DNA from: JAGXKT01 sp964531695
GTDB lineage: Bacteria; Planctomycetota; Phycisphaerae; SM23-33
Assembly (NCBI GenBank): GCA_964531695.1
Contig: CAZHEH010000022.1
Span: forward strand, 1 to 58,706
Reading direction: 5' to 3'
Length of the DNA: 58,706 nt
Below, one piece after another: positions 33,311 to 41,792 of the stretch. The translations under genes and the position numbers were made by a program. How positions within the stretch are numbered: position 1 is the stretch's first letter; the number at the start of each line of letters is the position of its first letter. A model generated the notes under the pieces. The model made no database searches and was not told the origin of the DNA. It saw only the letters and a list, made by a program, of their open reading frames with translations.

Positions 33311-35269
33311 ATGGCCAAGCAAAAGGACCTGCCCAAGCGCCCGCGCCGGGAAGACTGCTTCCTCGGCATCCACTTCGACAAACACATGAACGAGCGATGC
33401 ACCGAGGTCGGCAAGAACGTCACCCGGCGGATGGTGCAGCGGATCATCGACCTCGTCGGCCCCGATTACATCCAGGTCGACTGCAAAGGCCACACCGGAA
33501 TCGCCAGCTACCCCACGAAGGTCGGCCACCCCGCTCCGGGCTTCGTGAAGGACCAGCTCCGCATCTGGCGGCAGGTCACGGCCGCGGCGGGCGTCGGGCT
33601 GTTCATGCACTACTCCGGCGTGCTGGACGCCAAGGTTGCCCAGGTGCACCGCGAATGGTCCGCCCGCGACGCCGGCGGCAAGCGCCACCCACGGGCCATG
33701 AGCGTCTTCGGCCCGTACGTGGACGAGTTGCTGATCCCACAGCTCAAGGAACTCCGCGATGCCTACCACGTGGACGGCATCTGGCTGGACGGCGAGTGCT
33801 GGGGTTGCGATCCGGACTACTCGAAGTGGGCCCGGAAGGCCTGGCGAGAGAAGACCGGCCAGGCCAAGCCGCCCAAGCCGGGCGAGGATGGTTACGACAA
33901 GTTCCTCGCCTTCTGCCGGGAGGGATTCCGGGAGTATCTGCGACGGTACCTCGATGCCCTGCACGCCCACGACCCCGACTACCAGATCGCCAGCAACTGG
34001 GCCTTCAGCTCGCACATGCCCGAGCCCGTCTCTGCGGGCGTGGATTTCCTGTCGGGCGACTACTCGTGGGTGAACAGCGTTCGGTCCGCCCGATGGGAAG
34101 GGCGCTGCCTCGCCGGCCAGGGCACTCCCTGGGACCTCATGGCCTGGAGCTTCGTCACGTACTTCGACGAGAAGCACCAAAGCACCAAGACGCCGCTGCA
34201 ACTCAAGCAGGAGGCGGCCGTGGTGCTCGCGCTGGGCGGCGGCTTCCAGGCGTACTTCCGGCAGAAGGACGACGCGTCCATAAACGACTGGACGATGGAC
34301 ATCATGGCGGAGGTCGCCGAGTTCTGCCGCGCCCGCCAGAAGGTCTGCCATAAGGCGATGCCGGTTCCGCAGATCGCCCTGCTATATCCGGGCAAGAGCT
34401 TCTACCGGATGACCGAGAGGGTCTTCTCGCCGTGGAACGGCGAAACGAAGTCGACCGAAGGCATCCTGAATGCCCTGGTCGACGCGCAGCTCCCCGTTGA
34501 GGTCGCGATGGAGCATCACCTCGACGGCCGGCTGGCCGACTACCCCCTGATCGTGGTCCCCGAGTGGGAATGGCTGGCCCCGAAGTTACGCCGCGAGTTG
34601 GTGGCGTACGTGGAGGGCGGCGGGAACCTGCTGGTCATCGGCGCGCGGGCATTCCGCGGATTCGCCAAGCAGCTCGACGTGAAGCGCGTCGGCCAGCCGC
34701 GCAAGGAGCTCCGGTACCTCGCCCACGGGGGCTTCACGGGCGGGTTGAAGACGGACTTCCAACAGGTCAAGCTCGGGCGCAAGGCCAAACCGTTCGCCGG
34801 ATTCCACCAGGAAAACGACCCCCGCTTCCCCTCTTGGCCGGCCGCCTCGATCGCCCGATGCGGCAAGGGCAAAATCGCGGCCGTGTATGCCGACTTCGGC
34901 TCGCTCTACAGCCGCCGCCGGGCAACCGTCTGGCGGGACATGCTGCACGACCTGTGTGTCGAGTTGATGGGCAAGCCGATCGTCGAGGTCGACGGTTCCC
35001 ACCGCGTGGACGTGACCGCGATGCGCAAGGACGGGGCCCTGATGGTCAACCTGGTCAACACATCGGGCCCGCACGGCGATCCGCACGTGATGGTCTTCGA
35101 CGAGGTTCCGGAGGTCGGCACGCTCGACATCACCATCCGTCCGGGCCGGAAGCCGAAAACCGTCCGCGTCGTGCCGCGCGGCGGGCGGGTCAAGTGGAGC
35201 TGGTCCCGCGGCGAGCTAAAGCTGACGCTGCCTAAGCTCGAGCTGCACGAGGTGATCGTCGTGGAGTAG
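33311..35269 (+). CDS. Putative cytoplasmic glycoside hydrolase
   Basis: A 652-aa protein with an N-terminal TIM-barrel (residues about 15-345) resembling alpha-L-fucosidase-like or GHL families. GIWLDGECWGCDPDYSKW puts acidic D160 and E162 at the likely active site. Residues about 370-470 look like the class I glutamine-amidotransferase-like fold seen as the beta-galactosidase trimerisation domain (IALLYPGKSFYRMTERV, then LIVVPEWEWLAPKLRRELVA and GGNLLVIGARAF). A beta-sandwich C-terminus follows. No signal peptide. It precedes another putative glycosidase by 22 bases. Substrate not predictable. Confidence 0.75.
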   Translation: MAKQKDLPKRPRREDCFLGIHFDKHMNERCTEVGKNVTRRMVQRIIDLVGPDYIQVDCKGHTGIASYPTKVGHPAPGFVKDQLRIWRQVTAAAGVGLFMHYSGVLDAKVAQVHREWSARDAGGKRHPRAMSVFGPYVDELLIPQLKELRDAYHVDGIWLDGECWGCDPDYSKWARKAWREKTGQAKPPKPGEDGYDKFLAFCREGFREYLRRYLDALHAHDPDYQIASNWAFSSHMPEPVSAGVDFLSGDYSWVNSVRSARWEGRCLAGQGTPWDLMAWSFVTYFDEKHQSTKTPLQLKQEAAVVLALGGGFQAYFRQKDDASINDWTMDIMAEVAEFCRARQKVCHKAMPVPQIALLYPGKSFYRMTERVFSPWNGETKSTEGILNALVDAQLPVEVAMEHHLDGRLADYPLIVVPEWEWLAPKLRRELVAYVEGGGNLLVIGARAFRGFAKQLDVKRVGQPRKELRYLAHGGFTGGLKTDFQQVKLGRKAKPFAGFHQENDPRFPSWPAASIARCGKGKIAAVYADFGSLYSRRRATVWRDMLHDLCVELMGKPIVEVDGSHRVDVTAMRKDGALMVNLVNTSGPHGDPHVMVFDEVPEVGTLDITIRPGRKPKTVRVVPRGGRVKWSWSRGELKLTLPKLELHEVIVVE

Positions 35270-35291
35270 CGCCCGCGATCTGAGCAACGAC

Positions 35292-36629
35292 ATGGACAGC
35301 CACGACCGAATCCGCCCGTACGACGCCAACCCGTTCTACTGGCAGTACAAGGGCAAGCCCGTCGTGCTTCTGGGAGGCAGCGTCGAGGACAACCTGTACC
35401 AGGAGCCGGACGTCGAGCGACAGCTCGACCTTCTGGCGGCCTGCGGCGGGAACTACGTCCGCTGCACGATGTCCAGCCGGGACGCCGGGAACGTCTGGCC
35501 CTTCGAGCGCGACGAGAAGACCGGACTGTACGACCTGGAGCGGCCAAGCGGGGAGCACTGGGAGCGCTTCGAGCGGTTTCTCTCCCTCACGGCCGAGCGG
35601 GACGTGATCGTCCAGATCGAGTTGTGGGACCGCTTCGACTTCGCTCGCGGCCCTTGGCAGGAGAACCCGTACAACCCGAAGAACAACATCAACTACACCG
35701 CCGAGGATTCGCGCCTCGTCGAGCGGATCGACACTCACCCCGCGCACAACGAGAGCCGCTTCTTCTACACCGTCCCCGCTCTGGACCGCAACGATCGCGT
35801 CCTGTGCTACCAGAAGGCCCATGTGGACGAGATGCTCCGCCGCTCTTTGCGGCGGGGCAACGTGCTGTATTGCATGGACAACGAGACGTGCGGCGATCCT
35901 GCCTGGGGAGCGTACTGGTCCGAGTACGTCAAGGCGAGGGCCGGCGAGGCGGGCGTCGAGGTCCACACGACGGAGATGTGGGACGCTCACGACATCGCGA
36001 TGCCGGAACACGAAAGCACCTGGAAGCATCCCGAGACCTACAGCTTCTGCGACATCTCGCAGAACAACCATTCTCCCGCCTCCCGCCACTGGGAGAACAT
36101 GCAGTGGTTCCGGGAACAGATCGCCGGGAGTGGCCGCGTCCGCCCGATCAACACGGTCAAGATCTACGGCGCAAATACCGGCGGCTACGGAAACGAGCGG
36201 GACGGGCAGGAGCGCTTCTGGCGGAACATCATCGGCGGCCTGGCCGGCACGCGTTTCCACCGCCCCGCCAGCGGCCTCGGGCTGTCCGAGACGGCCCAGG
36301 CCCACATTCGATCCATGCGGATGCTGCTCGACGAAATCGACATCTTCCGGTGCGAGCCGCACAACGATCTGCTCCAGAAGCGGAGCTGGAATGAGGCCTA
36401 CTGCACGGCCGAGCCGGGTGTCGCGTATGCCGTGTTCTTCACGGACGGCGGAAACGTGAAGCTGGACATCTCGACCGCGGCGGATGACGCCCCGCTCTCC
36501 CTGCGGTGGCTGGACATCCCGGCGTGCGCATGGCAGCCGACGCAGCAGGTCAAACCTGAGGGCGGGCGCGTACGTCTGGTCACGCCGCGCGAGACCGGCT
36601 ACTGGGCGGCACTGGTGAAGGTGCCATAG
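35292..36629 (+). CDS. Putative glycoside hydrolase (DUF4038-like TIM barrel)
   Basis: A 445-aa protein beginning DANPFYWQYKGKPVVLLGGS, a pattern of planctomycete barrel glycosidases related to DUF4038 (GH140-like) proteins. The barrel continues with GGNYVRCTMSSRD, the acidic strand end VIVQIELWDRFDFA, and VLYCMDNETCGDPAWGAYW, where E in NET is a candidate acid/base. The C-terminal 80 residues look like a small beta-sandwich. No signal peptide. Likely co-transcribed with the upstream hydrolase. Confidence 0.75.
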   Translation: MDSHDRIRPYDANPFYWQYKGKPVVLLGGSVEDNLYQEPDVERQLDLLAACGGNYVRCTMSSRDAGNVWPFERDEKTGLYDLERPSGEHWERFERFLSLTAERDVIVQIELWDRFDFARGPWQENPYNPKNNINYTAEDSRLVERIDTHPAHNESRFFYTVPALDRNDRVLCYQKAHVDEMLRRSLRRGNVLYCMDNETCGDPAWGAYWSEYVKARAGEAGVEVHTTEMWDAHDIAMPEHESTWKHPETYSFCDISQNNHSPASRHWENMQWFREQIAGSGRVRPINTVKIYGANTGGYGNERDGQERFWRNIIGGLAGTRFHRPASGLGLSETAQAHIRSMRMLLDEIDIFRCEPHNDLLQKRSWNEAYCTAEPGVAYAVFFTDGGNVKLDISTAADDAPLSLRWLDIPACAWQPTQQVKPEGGRVRLVTPRETGYWAALVKVP

Positions 36630-36644
36630 CCGAAGCGCAAGAAA

Positions 36645-36674
36645 CGGGCCGGAGCGTCCAGAGGCCCCGGCCCG
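36645..36674. terminator. Convergent terminator hairpin
   Basis: CGGGCCGG (36645-36652) pairs with CCGGCCCG (36667-36674). On the minus strand it is followed by TTTCTT. It lies between two convergent genes. Confidence 0.5.
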
Positions 36675-36698
36675 AGGGTTTATCTCAGAAGTTCGACC

Positions 36699-37664
36699 TC
36701 AGCGTTTGCGCCGCAGCAGCGCCAGACCGCCCAGCCCCAGCAGGACGACGCTGCCCGGCTCGGGGGTCATGATCCAGTCGCTCTGCTGGGTTCCGCCGGT
36801 GACGTTTCCGTCGCCGTCAAACTCCACGAGCAGCGTCTGCGTCTCGCCCGCATCCTCATAGAGACGGGCGGATTCCAACACGCACGTGCTGGTGAAATCC
36901 ATCGTCGTCTCGCCCTCGGCCAGTGCATCAATATCGCCTTCTTCGGCCGTGAGTCGCAGCCGCAGCGTGAAGGGGATGGGTTCGCCGTTGTAGTCACAGC
37001 CATCATTCCAGTTCTCATCCAGCCAGCAGTACTCATAGGTGGCGGTCTTATCGTAGTTCCCGGCGCTATCCACGTCGTTGTCGCCAGCGTAATTGTCCCC
37101 AATGAGGGGCCACCACCCCGGTACTTCCTCCAACTCCGGGGGATTCTCGTTGTCGCTCCAAATGTCCAGGTCCACGTCCGAGCGAATGCCCGCGCCCGAG
37201 ATGTCGTTTTCCTGGATGTTCCCCGTAACGCGGAATTCCAATTCGACCCGATGGTCGGAACCTTCGCCGCACCAGATCTCCGGCTGGGTGGGGTTCTCGA
37301 ACTGGACAGTTTTCTTGTACGAGCACTCGGTAGATGAGTGGTACTTGACGCGATCTGTCGTTGTCTTGTCGAGGTACAGATGGATGTACGACTTCAGTTC
37401 ATCCACTTCCGCCCAGGACTGCGCCCTGCCTTCAATCTCGCCGTAGCCGGCACCACCCCAGGAATGCGACCAGTCACCTAACGGGTCGAGCGGCTCACCG
37501 GCCGCGGAGTAGTTCGGGCCTTGAATCGTGGGTGCGCTGTGCATCTCCGGGGCGAAGATATCCTTCGTGTACACGCCGGCACTGGTTCCGGTTTCGTCCG
37601 CACCCGTGGAAGCAGTGCACAAAACGAGACATACAACAACCGGGGCGATACGGATGCACTTCAT
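36699..37664 (-). CDS. PEP-CTERM surface protein
   Basis: A 321-aa secreted protein. The signal peptide is MKCIRIAPVVVCLVLCTAST, with GGAGAAAG upstream of this ATG. The mature part is acidic and rich in Trp, Asn and Tyr, consistent with an extracellular beta-rich domain, but matches no family I know. The C-terminus is a PEP-CTERM signal (MTPEPGSVVLLGLGGLALLRRKR, split here as MTPEPGSVVLL and GLGGLALLRRKR). Exosortase processing and surface attachment are expected from the family. It sits among sugar-degradation genes. Confidence 0.92.
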   Translation of the reverse strand: MKCIRIAPVVVCLVLCTASTGADETGTSAGVYTKDIFAPEMHSAPTIQGPNYSAAGEPLDPLGDWSHSWGGAGYGEIEGRAQSWAEVDELKSYIHLYLDKTTTDRVKYHSSTECSYKKTVQFENPTQPEIWCGEGSDHRVELEFRVTGNIQENDISGAGIRSDVDLDIWSDNENPPELEEVPGWWPLIGDNYAGDNDVDSAGNYDKTATYEYCWLDENWNDGCDYNGEPIPFTLRLRLTAEEGDIDALAEGETTMDFTSTCVLESARLYEDAGETQTLLVEFDGDGNVTGGTQQSDWIMTPEPGSVVLLGLGGLALLRRKR

Positions 37665-38042
37665 GGGACTTTCTCCTTTCCTTTGCACGGCTCTCGGGCC
37701 TACGCGCAGCTCCTCCGGGGACGAACTTCGCAAGCCACAGTTCGTTTATGGCAAAGTGCGTAACAAGGCAAGCGAATTTCCAGCTCTGGGCACCTTCGAT
37801 CACGAAGCCCCGGCGCGTGATGAACGCCCTTGGACGTGTGGCCAGCTTCCAGGCAGACCCCTGCCCCCCACCCCGCGCGGGGCATCTGGCGATGTAGCGA
37901 TCGTCGCCCACGCGCTCCTTGCATCCTGAGCGCACGAAGCTAGACTGTCCGGCTCGTAGCGGCCGGGCGCACGATCCGGCGCGAAGACCGCCCCCGTCCG
38001 ATGGCCGGGCAAGCTTCCGGTTGAGTAGCCAAGGAGCAACCG
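37665..38042. other. Divergent regulatory region
   Basis: 378 bp between the PEP-CTERM gene and the GH57-like gene. It holds a promoter candidate for the latter (37919-37946). A weaker minus-strand pair (TTGCCT, 17 bases, TAAACG) near 37743-37772 may serve the former. No gene seen. Confidence 0.5.
37919..37946 (+). promoter_or_regulatory. Promoter candidate for GH57-like gene
   Basis: TTGCAT (37919-37924), 16 bases, TAGACT (37941-37946), about 90 nt before the ATG at 38043. Confidence 0.35.
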
Positions 38043-39278
38043 ATGGAATACTGCTGCATCTTTCACGCCAACCTGAACTACGCGTACCTGCTGCCGGAGA
38101 AGTACGAGTTCGTCATCCGGGAGAGCTACGAGCTGATCCTCGACACGATGCGGGAGGAGTTCCCGCACATGAAGTTCGTGTTCGAGGGCTCGGGCTTCAC
38201 GCTGGACCGCATCGCCGAGCTTTGCCCGGACGTGCTGGCCAAGCTCAACGCCGCCATCGAGGCCGGGCAGTGCGAGTTCATGGGCTCGCCGTACGCCCAC
38301 CTGATGATGTCCAACTTCCCGGAGGAGGACGATATCTGGGCGCTGACGTTCAGCCAGGAGTCCTACGAGCGGCACCTCGGCCGCAAGGTCGTCAGCGGCT
38401 GGAACCCCGAGTGCGGCTGGCGGCAGTACGTCCCGCACGCGTTCGCCAAGACGGGCTTCAAGCAGATCACGCTGGACTTCGACGCCTACGCCCTCTCGAC
38501 GCGCGACGAGGTCCGGAGAATCGAGTACAACCCGGACAAGCACGCCTGCTACGGGCTGGATCTGCCGTGGTACGACCTTTCCGGCGACGACCGGGCCCTG
38601 CGGTTCCCGTTCAAGGACGTGGTCCCCGGGCTCAACGGCTTCGCGCGGACCGACCGCATCTGCCAACCCGCGCTGCGCTGGCTGATGGGCATGTACGACT
38701 TCGACGCGTATCTCGAACCGATCAAGAAGCACTCCCGAGAGATCGAGGGCGACCACCAGGGGGCACTGATCATCTTCGCCGAGGACGCCGAGTATATCGG
38801 CACCAGCGGGTGGTTCTTCCTGAAGTACTACAGCCAGCCCGAGCGGGTCTTCGAGAAGATGCCGGACGCGAAGGAAAAGCTCTGCTTCTTCCTGCGCCAG
38901 GTCGAGGACATCGGCGGCGAGATGGTCACGTTCGACCACATCTGCAACGAACTGCCGCCCCTGGAGGAGAAGTACTACTGCGAGGACGACCTCGCCTGGC
39001 ACCGTGCATGGTCCACCGCCTGGCGGGAGACGCCCGAGAGCTTGGAGTACGACCCGAAGATCGACAAGCTGCGCGAGCGGGTGCACGCGGCCGAGGAGGC
39101 GGCCGGGACGGACACCGACCGGCAGAGAATCCGCGATGCGTGGTTCCATTTGACGTGCGCGGCGAATTCCGACGGTCGCTGGCCGCCGCCGCCGGACAAG
39201 GTCCACCCGTTCAACAAGCAATGGGTGCAGGACCACCTCGACACGTGCGACAAGGTTCTGGCCGACCTCGGACAGTAA
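38043..39278 (+). CDS. GH57-like glycoside hydrolase
   Basis: A 411-aa protein of the GH57 type, which acts on alpha-glucans or related alpha-glycosides. It keeps the N-terminal His-containing strand (CIFHANLNYAYLL, motif 1), the nucleophile region GWNPECGWRQ with E123 (motif 3), and IIFAEDAEYIG with D248 as likely acid/base (motif 4). AAGGAG precedes the ATG. No signal peptide. Followed by a GH4 gene, so the pair may process alpha-linked oligosaccharides inside the cell. Confidence 0.85.
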   Translation: MEYCCIFHANLNYAYLLPEKYEFVIRESYELILDTMREEFPHMKFVFEGSGFTLDRIAELCPDVLAKLNAAIEAGQCEFMGSPYAHLMMSNFPEEDDIWALTFSQESYERHLGRKVVSGWNPECGWRQYVPHAFAKTGFKQITLDFDAYALSTRDEVRRIEYNPDKHACYGLDLPWYDLSGDDRALRFPFKDVVPGLNGFARTDRICQPALRWLMGMYDFDAYLEPIKKHSREIEGDHQGALIIFAEDAEYIGTSGWFFLKYYSQPERVFEKMPDAKEKLCFFLRQVEDIGGEMVTFDHICNELPPLEEKYYCEDDLAWHRAWSTAWRETPESLEYDPKIDKLRERVHAAEEAAGTDTDRQRIRDAWFHLTCAANSDGRWPPPPDKVHPFNKQWVQDHLDTCDKVLADLGQ

Positions 39279-39392
39279 CGAACCGCCGGGGCGCGACGGC
39301 CTCCGACCCGCGCGGGGTCGGGCCCTCGCTCTCGGCCCGGTCGCGCGTATGCCGACCATCTTCCGCGCGACGGCCCGGCAGGAGACAACGAC

Positions 39393-40790
39393 ATGCCGAA
39401 GATCGCCTTTCTCGGCGCGGGCAGCGCCGTATTCGCCAAGAATGTCCTCGGCGACGTGATGCTGACCCCCGAGTTGAATGACGCCGAGATCGCGCTGTAC
39501 GACATCGACGCCGAGCGGCTCGACGACTCCCGGCGGATTCTCGGGCGGCTGAACGAGAGCATCAACGGGGGGCGTGCGAGGATCACCGCGCATTGCGGCC
39601 CCGAGCAGCGCCCGGCCGCGCTGCGAAACGCTGACTACGTCGTCAACGCGGTCCAGGTCGGCGGCTACGACCCGGGCACCATCCGCGATTTCGAGATCCC
39701 GAAGAAGTACGGGCTTCGGCAGACCATCGCCGACACGCTCGGCATCGGCGGCATCTTCCGCGCCCTGCGGACGATTCCCGTGATGCTCGAATTCGCACGG
39801 GACATGGAGCGCGAGTGCCCGGACGCGTGGCTGCTCAACTACACGAACCCGATGGCGATGGTCACCGGGGCAGTGCTCCGCGGCAGCGCCGTCCGCGCCG
39901 TCGGCCTTTGCCACAGCGTGCGGGATTGCGCGCCCGGCTTGCTGCGCCGGCTCGGCATGGATGACGAGGTCGAACGGCTCCAATGGAAAGTCGCCGGCAT
40001 CAACCACCAGGGCTGGCTGCTGGAAATCACGGACGGCGGCCGGGACCTCTACCCGGAGATCAAGCGACGCGCTGCCGAGCTGACGGCCGAGGTCAGGCGG
40101 TACGGCGTCAAAGCCGTCATGGACGAAGCCGACCGAAGGATGAAGGCGGACGGATCGATCCTGCCGGAATCCGGTGTCGTGGGCGACTTGGTGCGGCTCG
40201 AGATCATGCGGCAGTTCGGCTACTACGTGACCGAGAGCTCCGAGCATACCGCGGAGTACACGCCGTGGTTCATCAAGGCGGCCAAGCCGCACCTGATCGA
40301 GGAGTTCAACATCCCCCTGGACGAGTACCCGCGCCGCTGCGAGCGGCTGGTGCAGGCATGGTCCGAACGGCGCGAGCAACTCCTGCACGGCGAACTGACC
40401 CACGAGCGCACGCACGAATGCGCATCCGGCATCATGGCGGCGATGGAGGCGGACGCGCCGTATCGCTTCGGCGGCAACGTGCTCAATACCGACCTGATTG
40501 CGAACCTGCCGCGCCGGGCGTGCGTAGAGGTGACCTGCCTGGCCGACCGAAACGGGGTGACGCCCTGCCACGTGGGCGACCTGCCGGAGGCGTGCGCCGC
40601 GATCAACCGCACGAGTATCAACGTGCAGCTCCTGACGATCGAGGCGGCGCTAACTCTCCGCAGAGACTACGTTTACCAGGCAGCCATGCTGGATCCGCAC
40701 ACCGGCGCCGAATTGTCCATCGACGAGATCCGCCGCCTGTGCGACGAGCTGTTCGAGGCGCACGCGGATCTGCTGCCGCGGTACATCTGA
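39393..40790 (+). CDS. GH4 family NAD-dependent alpha-galactosidase/glucosidase
   Basis: A 465-aa GH4 enzyme, which cleaves glycosides by a redox mechanism using NAD and Mn. It has the dinucleotide-binding start KIAFLGAGSAVFAKN, NYTNPMAMV, the metal-binding GLCHSVRDC with C173 and H174, and AGINHQGWLLEI with H205. The closest characterised type is MelA-like alpha-galactosidase, but galactose versus glucose or glucuronate specificity cannot be read safely. Cytoplasmic by family and lack of signal. Confidence 0.93.
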   Translation: MPKIAFLGAGSAVFAKNVLGDVMLTPELNDAEIALYDIDAERLDDSRRILGRLNESINGGRARITAHCGPEQRPAALRNADYVVNAVQVGGYDPGTIRDFEIPKKYGLRQTIADTLGIGGIFRALRTIPVMLEFARDMERECPDAWLLNYTNPMAMVTGAVLRGSAVRAVGLCHSVRDCAPGLLRRLGMDDEVERLQWKVAGINHQGWLLEITDGGRDLYPEIKRRAAELTAEVRRYGVKAVMDEADRRMKADGSILPESGVVGDLVRLEIMRQFGYYVTESSEHTAEYTPWFIKAAKPHLIEEFNIPLDEYPRRCERLVQAWSERREQLLHGELTHERTHECASGIMAAMEADAPYRFGGNVLNTDLIANLPRRACVEVTCLADRNGVTPCHVGDLPEACAAINRTSINVQLLTIEAALTLRRDYVYQAAMLDPHTGAELSIDEIRRLCDELFEAHADLLPRYI

Positions 40791-40813
40791 CGCTCGGCAG
40801 TCCGAAAGGTCGA

Positions 40814-40842
40814 GAAGCCCGCGGGGGTCTCCCGCGGGCTTC
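40814..40842. terminator. Bidirectional terminator between GH4 and HU genes
   Basis: GAAGCCCGCGGG (40814-40825) pairs perfectly with CCCGCGGGCTTC (40831-40842) over a five-base loop. Convergent genes flank it. Confidence 0.75.
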
Positions 40843-40873
40843 CTTGGATCGACAGGCGCGAACGGGCGAGCTT

Positions 40874-41170
40874 CTACTTCTTCGGCTCGCAGGCGTCCTT
40901 GGCCGCCTTGGCGACGCGGAACTTCAGCACCGTCTTGGGCGGAATCTTGATCGGTTCGCCGGTCATGGGATTGCGGCCCATGCGCGCCTTGCGGTGTACG
41001 AGCACCAGCTTGCCGAGGCCGGGAATCTTGAAACCCGGGTCGGCGTTCTCGTACGCCATCTGGACGAGTTCGTTGACGACTTCCTTGACCTGCTTGCGGC
41101 TCAGGTCGCACCGCTCGGCCAGTTCCCCCATGATCTGCGTCTGCGTCATCGGCTTCTGCGCCTTGGCCAT
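40874..41170 (-). CDS. HU/IHF-family DNA-binding protein
   Basis: A 98-aa protein with the HU fold. N-terminal helices (MTQTQIMGELAERCDLSRKQ), the body KEVVNELVQMAYENADPGFKIPGLGKL, and the beta-arm region RKARMGRNPMTGEPIKIPPKTVLKFRVAK contain the conserved GRNP with Pro at the arm tip. It bends DNA non-specifically as a nucleoid protein. GGAAGGAG lies before the ATG. Confidence 0.93.
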   Translation of the reverse strand: MAKAQKPMTQTQIMGELAERCDLSRKQVKEVVNELVQMAYENADPGFKIPGLGKLVLVHRKARMGRNPMTGEPIKIPPKTVLKFRVAKAAKDACEPKK

Positions 41171-41478
41171 CTGAACGCTCCTTCCCTGAAAGATATAACA
41201 GCCGACGCATGATTACTCCGGCCGTCGCGGCGAGGCGTGCTCCATGCCCGCCGCGTCGACCGACTCGGGCTCACACGGCCCGATGTTGTCGCCGCCATAC
41301 TGCAACCCGCCTACACGGGAATCAAGCCAATTGTGCAAAAAGCCCCCGGCAAATGGGGATGAATCGCGCTCGGCCCCGGCGTCTGTCCCGCGCGGCCCTC
41401 GCGGCCGACGGGTCGCGGCGCCGCTTGTCTGCGGTGCCCGACATGGTATAGTGTCGGGTCGCACAACGCGGATTCGCT
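41171..41478. other. Intergenic region upstream of tRNA-Ser
   Basis: 308 bp with the tRNA promoter at its right end. A 7-bp dyad CCCGACA...TGTCGGG straddles the -10 word. No gene supported. Confidence 0.5.
41425..41452 (+). promoter_or_regulatory. Promoter for tRNA-Ser
   Basis: TTGTCT (41425-41430), 16 bases, TATAGT (41447-41452). The predicted start is near 41459, 20 nt before the mature tRNA. Confidence 0.5.
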
Positions 41479-41565
41479 GGAGAGGTGCCGGAGTGGCTGA
41501 TCGGGCGGCATTGGAAATGCCGTGTGCCCTTTTGGGTACCGCGGGTTCGAATCCCGCCCTCTCCG
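41479..41565 (+). tRNA. tRNA-Ser (anticodon GGA)
   Basis: An 87-nt class II tRNA. The acceptor stem GGAGAGG pairs with CCTCTCC, the discriminator is G, and the anticodon stem CGGCA/TGCCG encloses TTGGAAA with GGA at 41513-41515. A long variable arm (about 41523-41540) and the T arm GCGGG-TTCGAAT-CCCGC follow. CCA is not encoded. Confidence 0.96.
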
Positions 41566-41570
41566 TCGAG

Positions 41571-41601
41571 CAAGGGCCGCCTCCACAGGAAGCGGCCCTT
41601 G
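41571..41601 (+). terminator. Terminator after tRNA-Ser
   Basis: CAAGGGCCGC (41571-41580) pairs perfectly with GCGGCCCTTG (41592-41601) over an 11-base loop, followed by GTCGTTT. Confidence 0.7.
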
Positions 41602-41689
41602 GTCGTTTGGAAGGATGAGAACACGCCGCGGACGCGAGCGAGGCGAGCGGACGCCCCTCCCGGCCGTACGGTCGGGGCCCTGGAACCGG

Positions 41690-41717
41690 TTCGTCATTCG
41701 AGCTTCGTGATTCGCCA
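41690..41717 (+). repeat. TTCGNNN heptad array (4 units)
   Basis: Four 7-base units: TTCGTCA, TTCGAGC, TTCGTGA, TTCGCCA. It lies between the tRNA terminator and ilvD. Same type as 15592-15619 and 25341-25375. Confidence 0.6.
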
Positions 41718-41792
41718 TACGCGCGCCGGGCCTCTATGGAACTCCCCTGCCCGGACGCGCATAATGGCAGTCGGCGACGGAAAGGACCAGCC

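Noticed and set aside
41479..41565. tRNA-Ser as an integration (att) site for the nearby region
   Set aside because: No integrase and no repeated tRNA 3' end were seen downstream; ilvD follows after repeats only.
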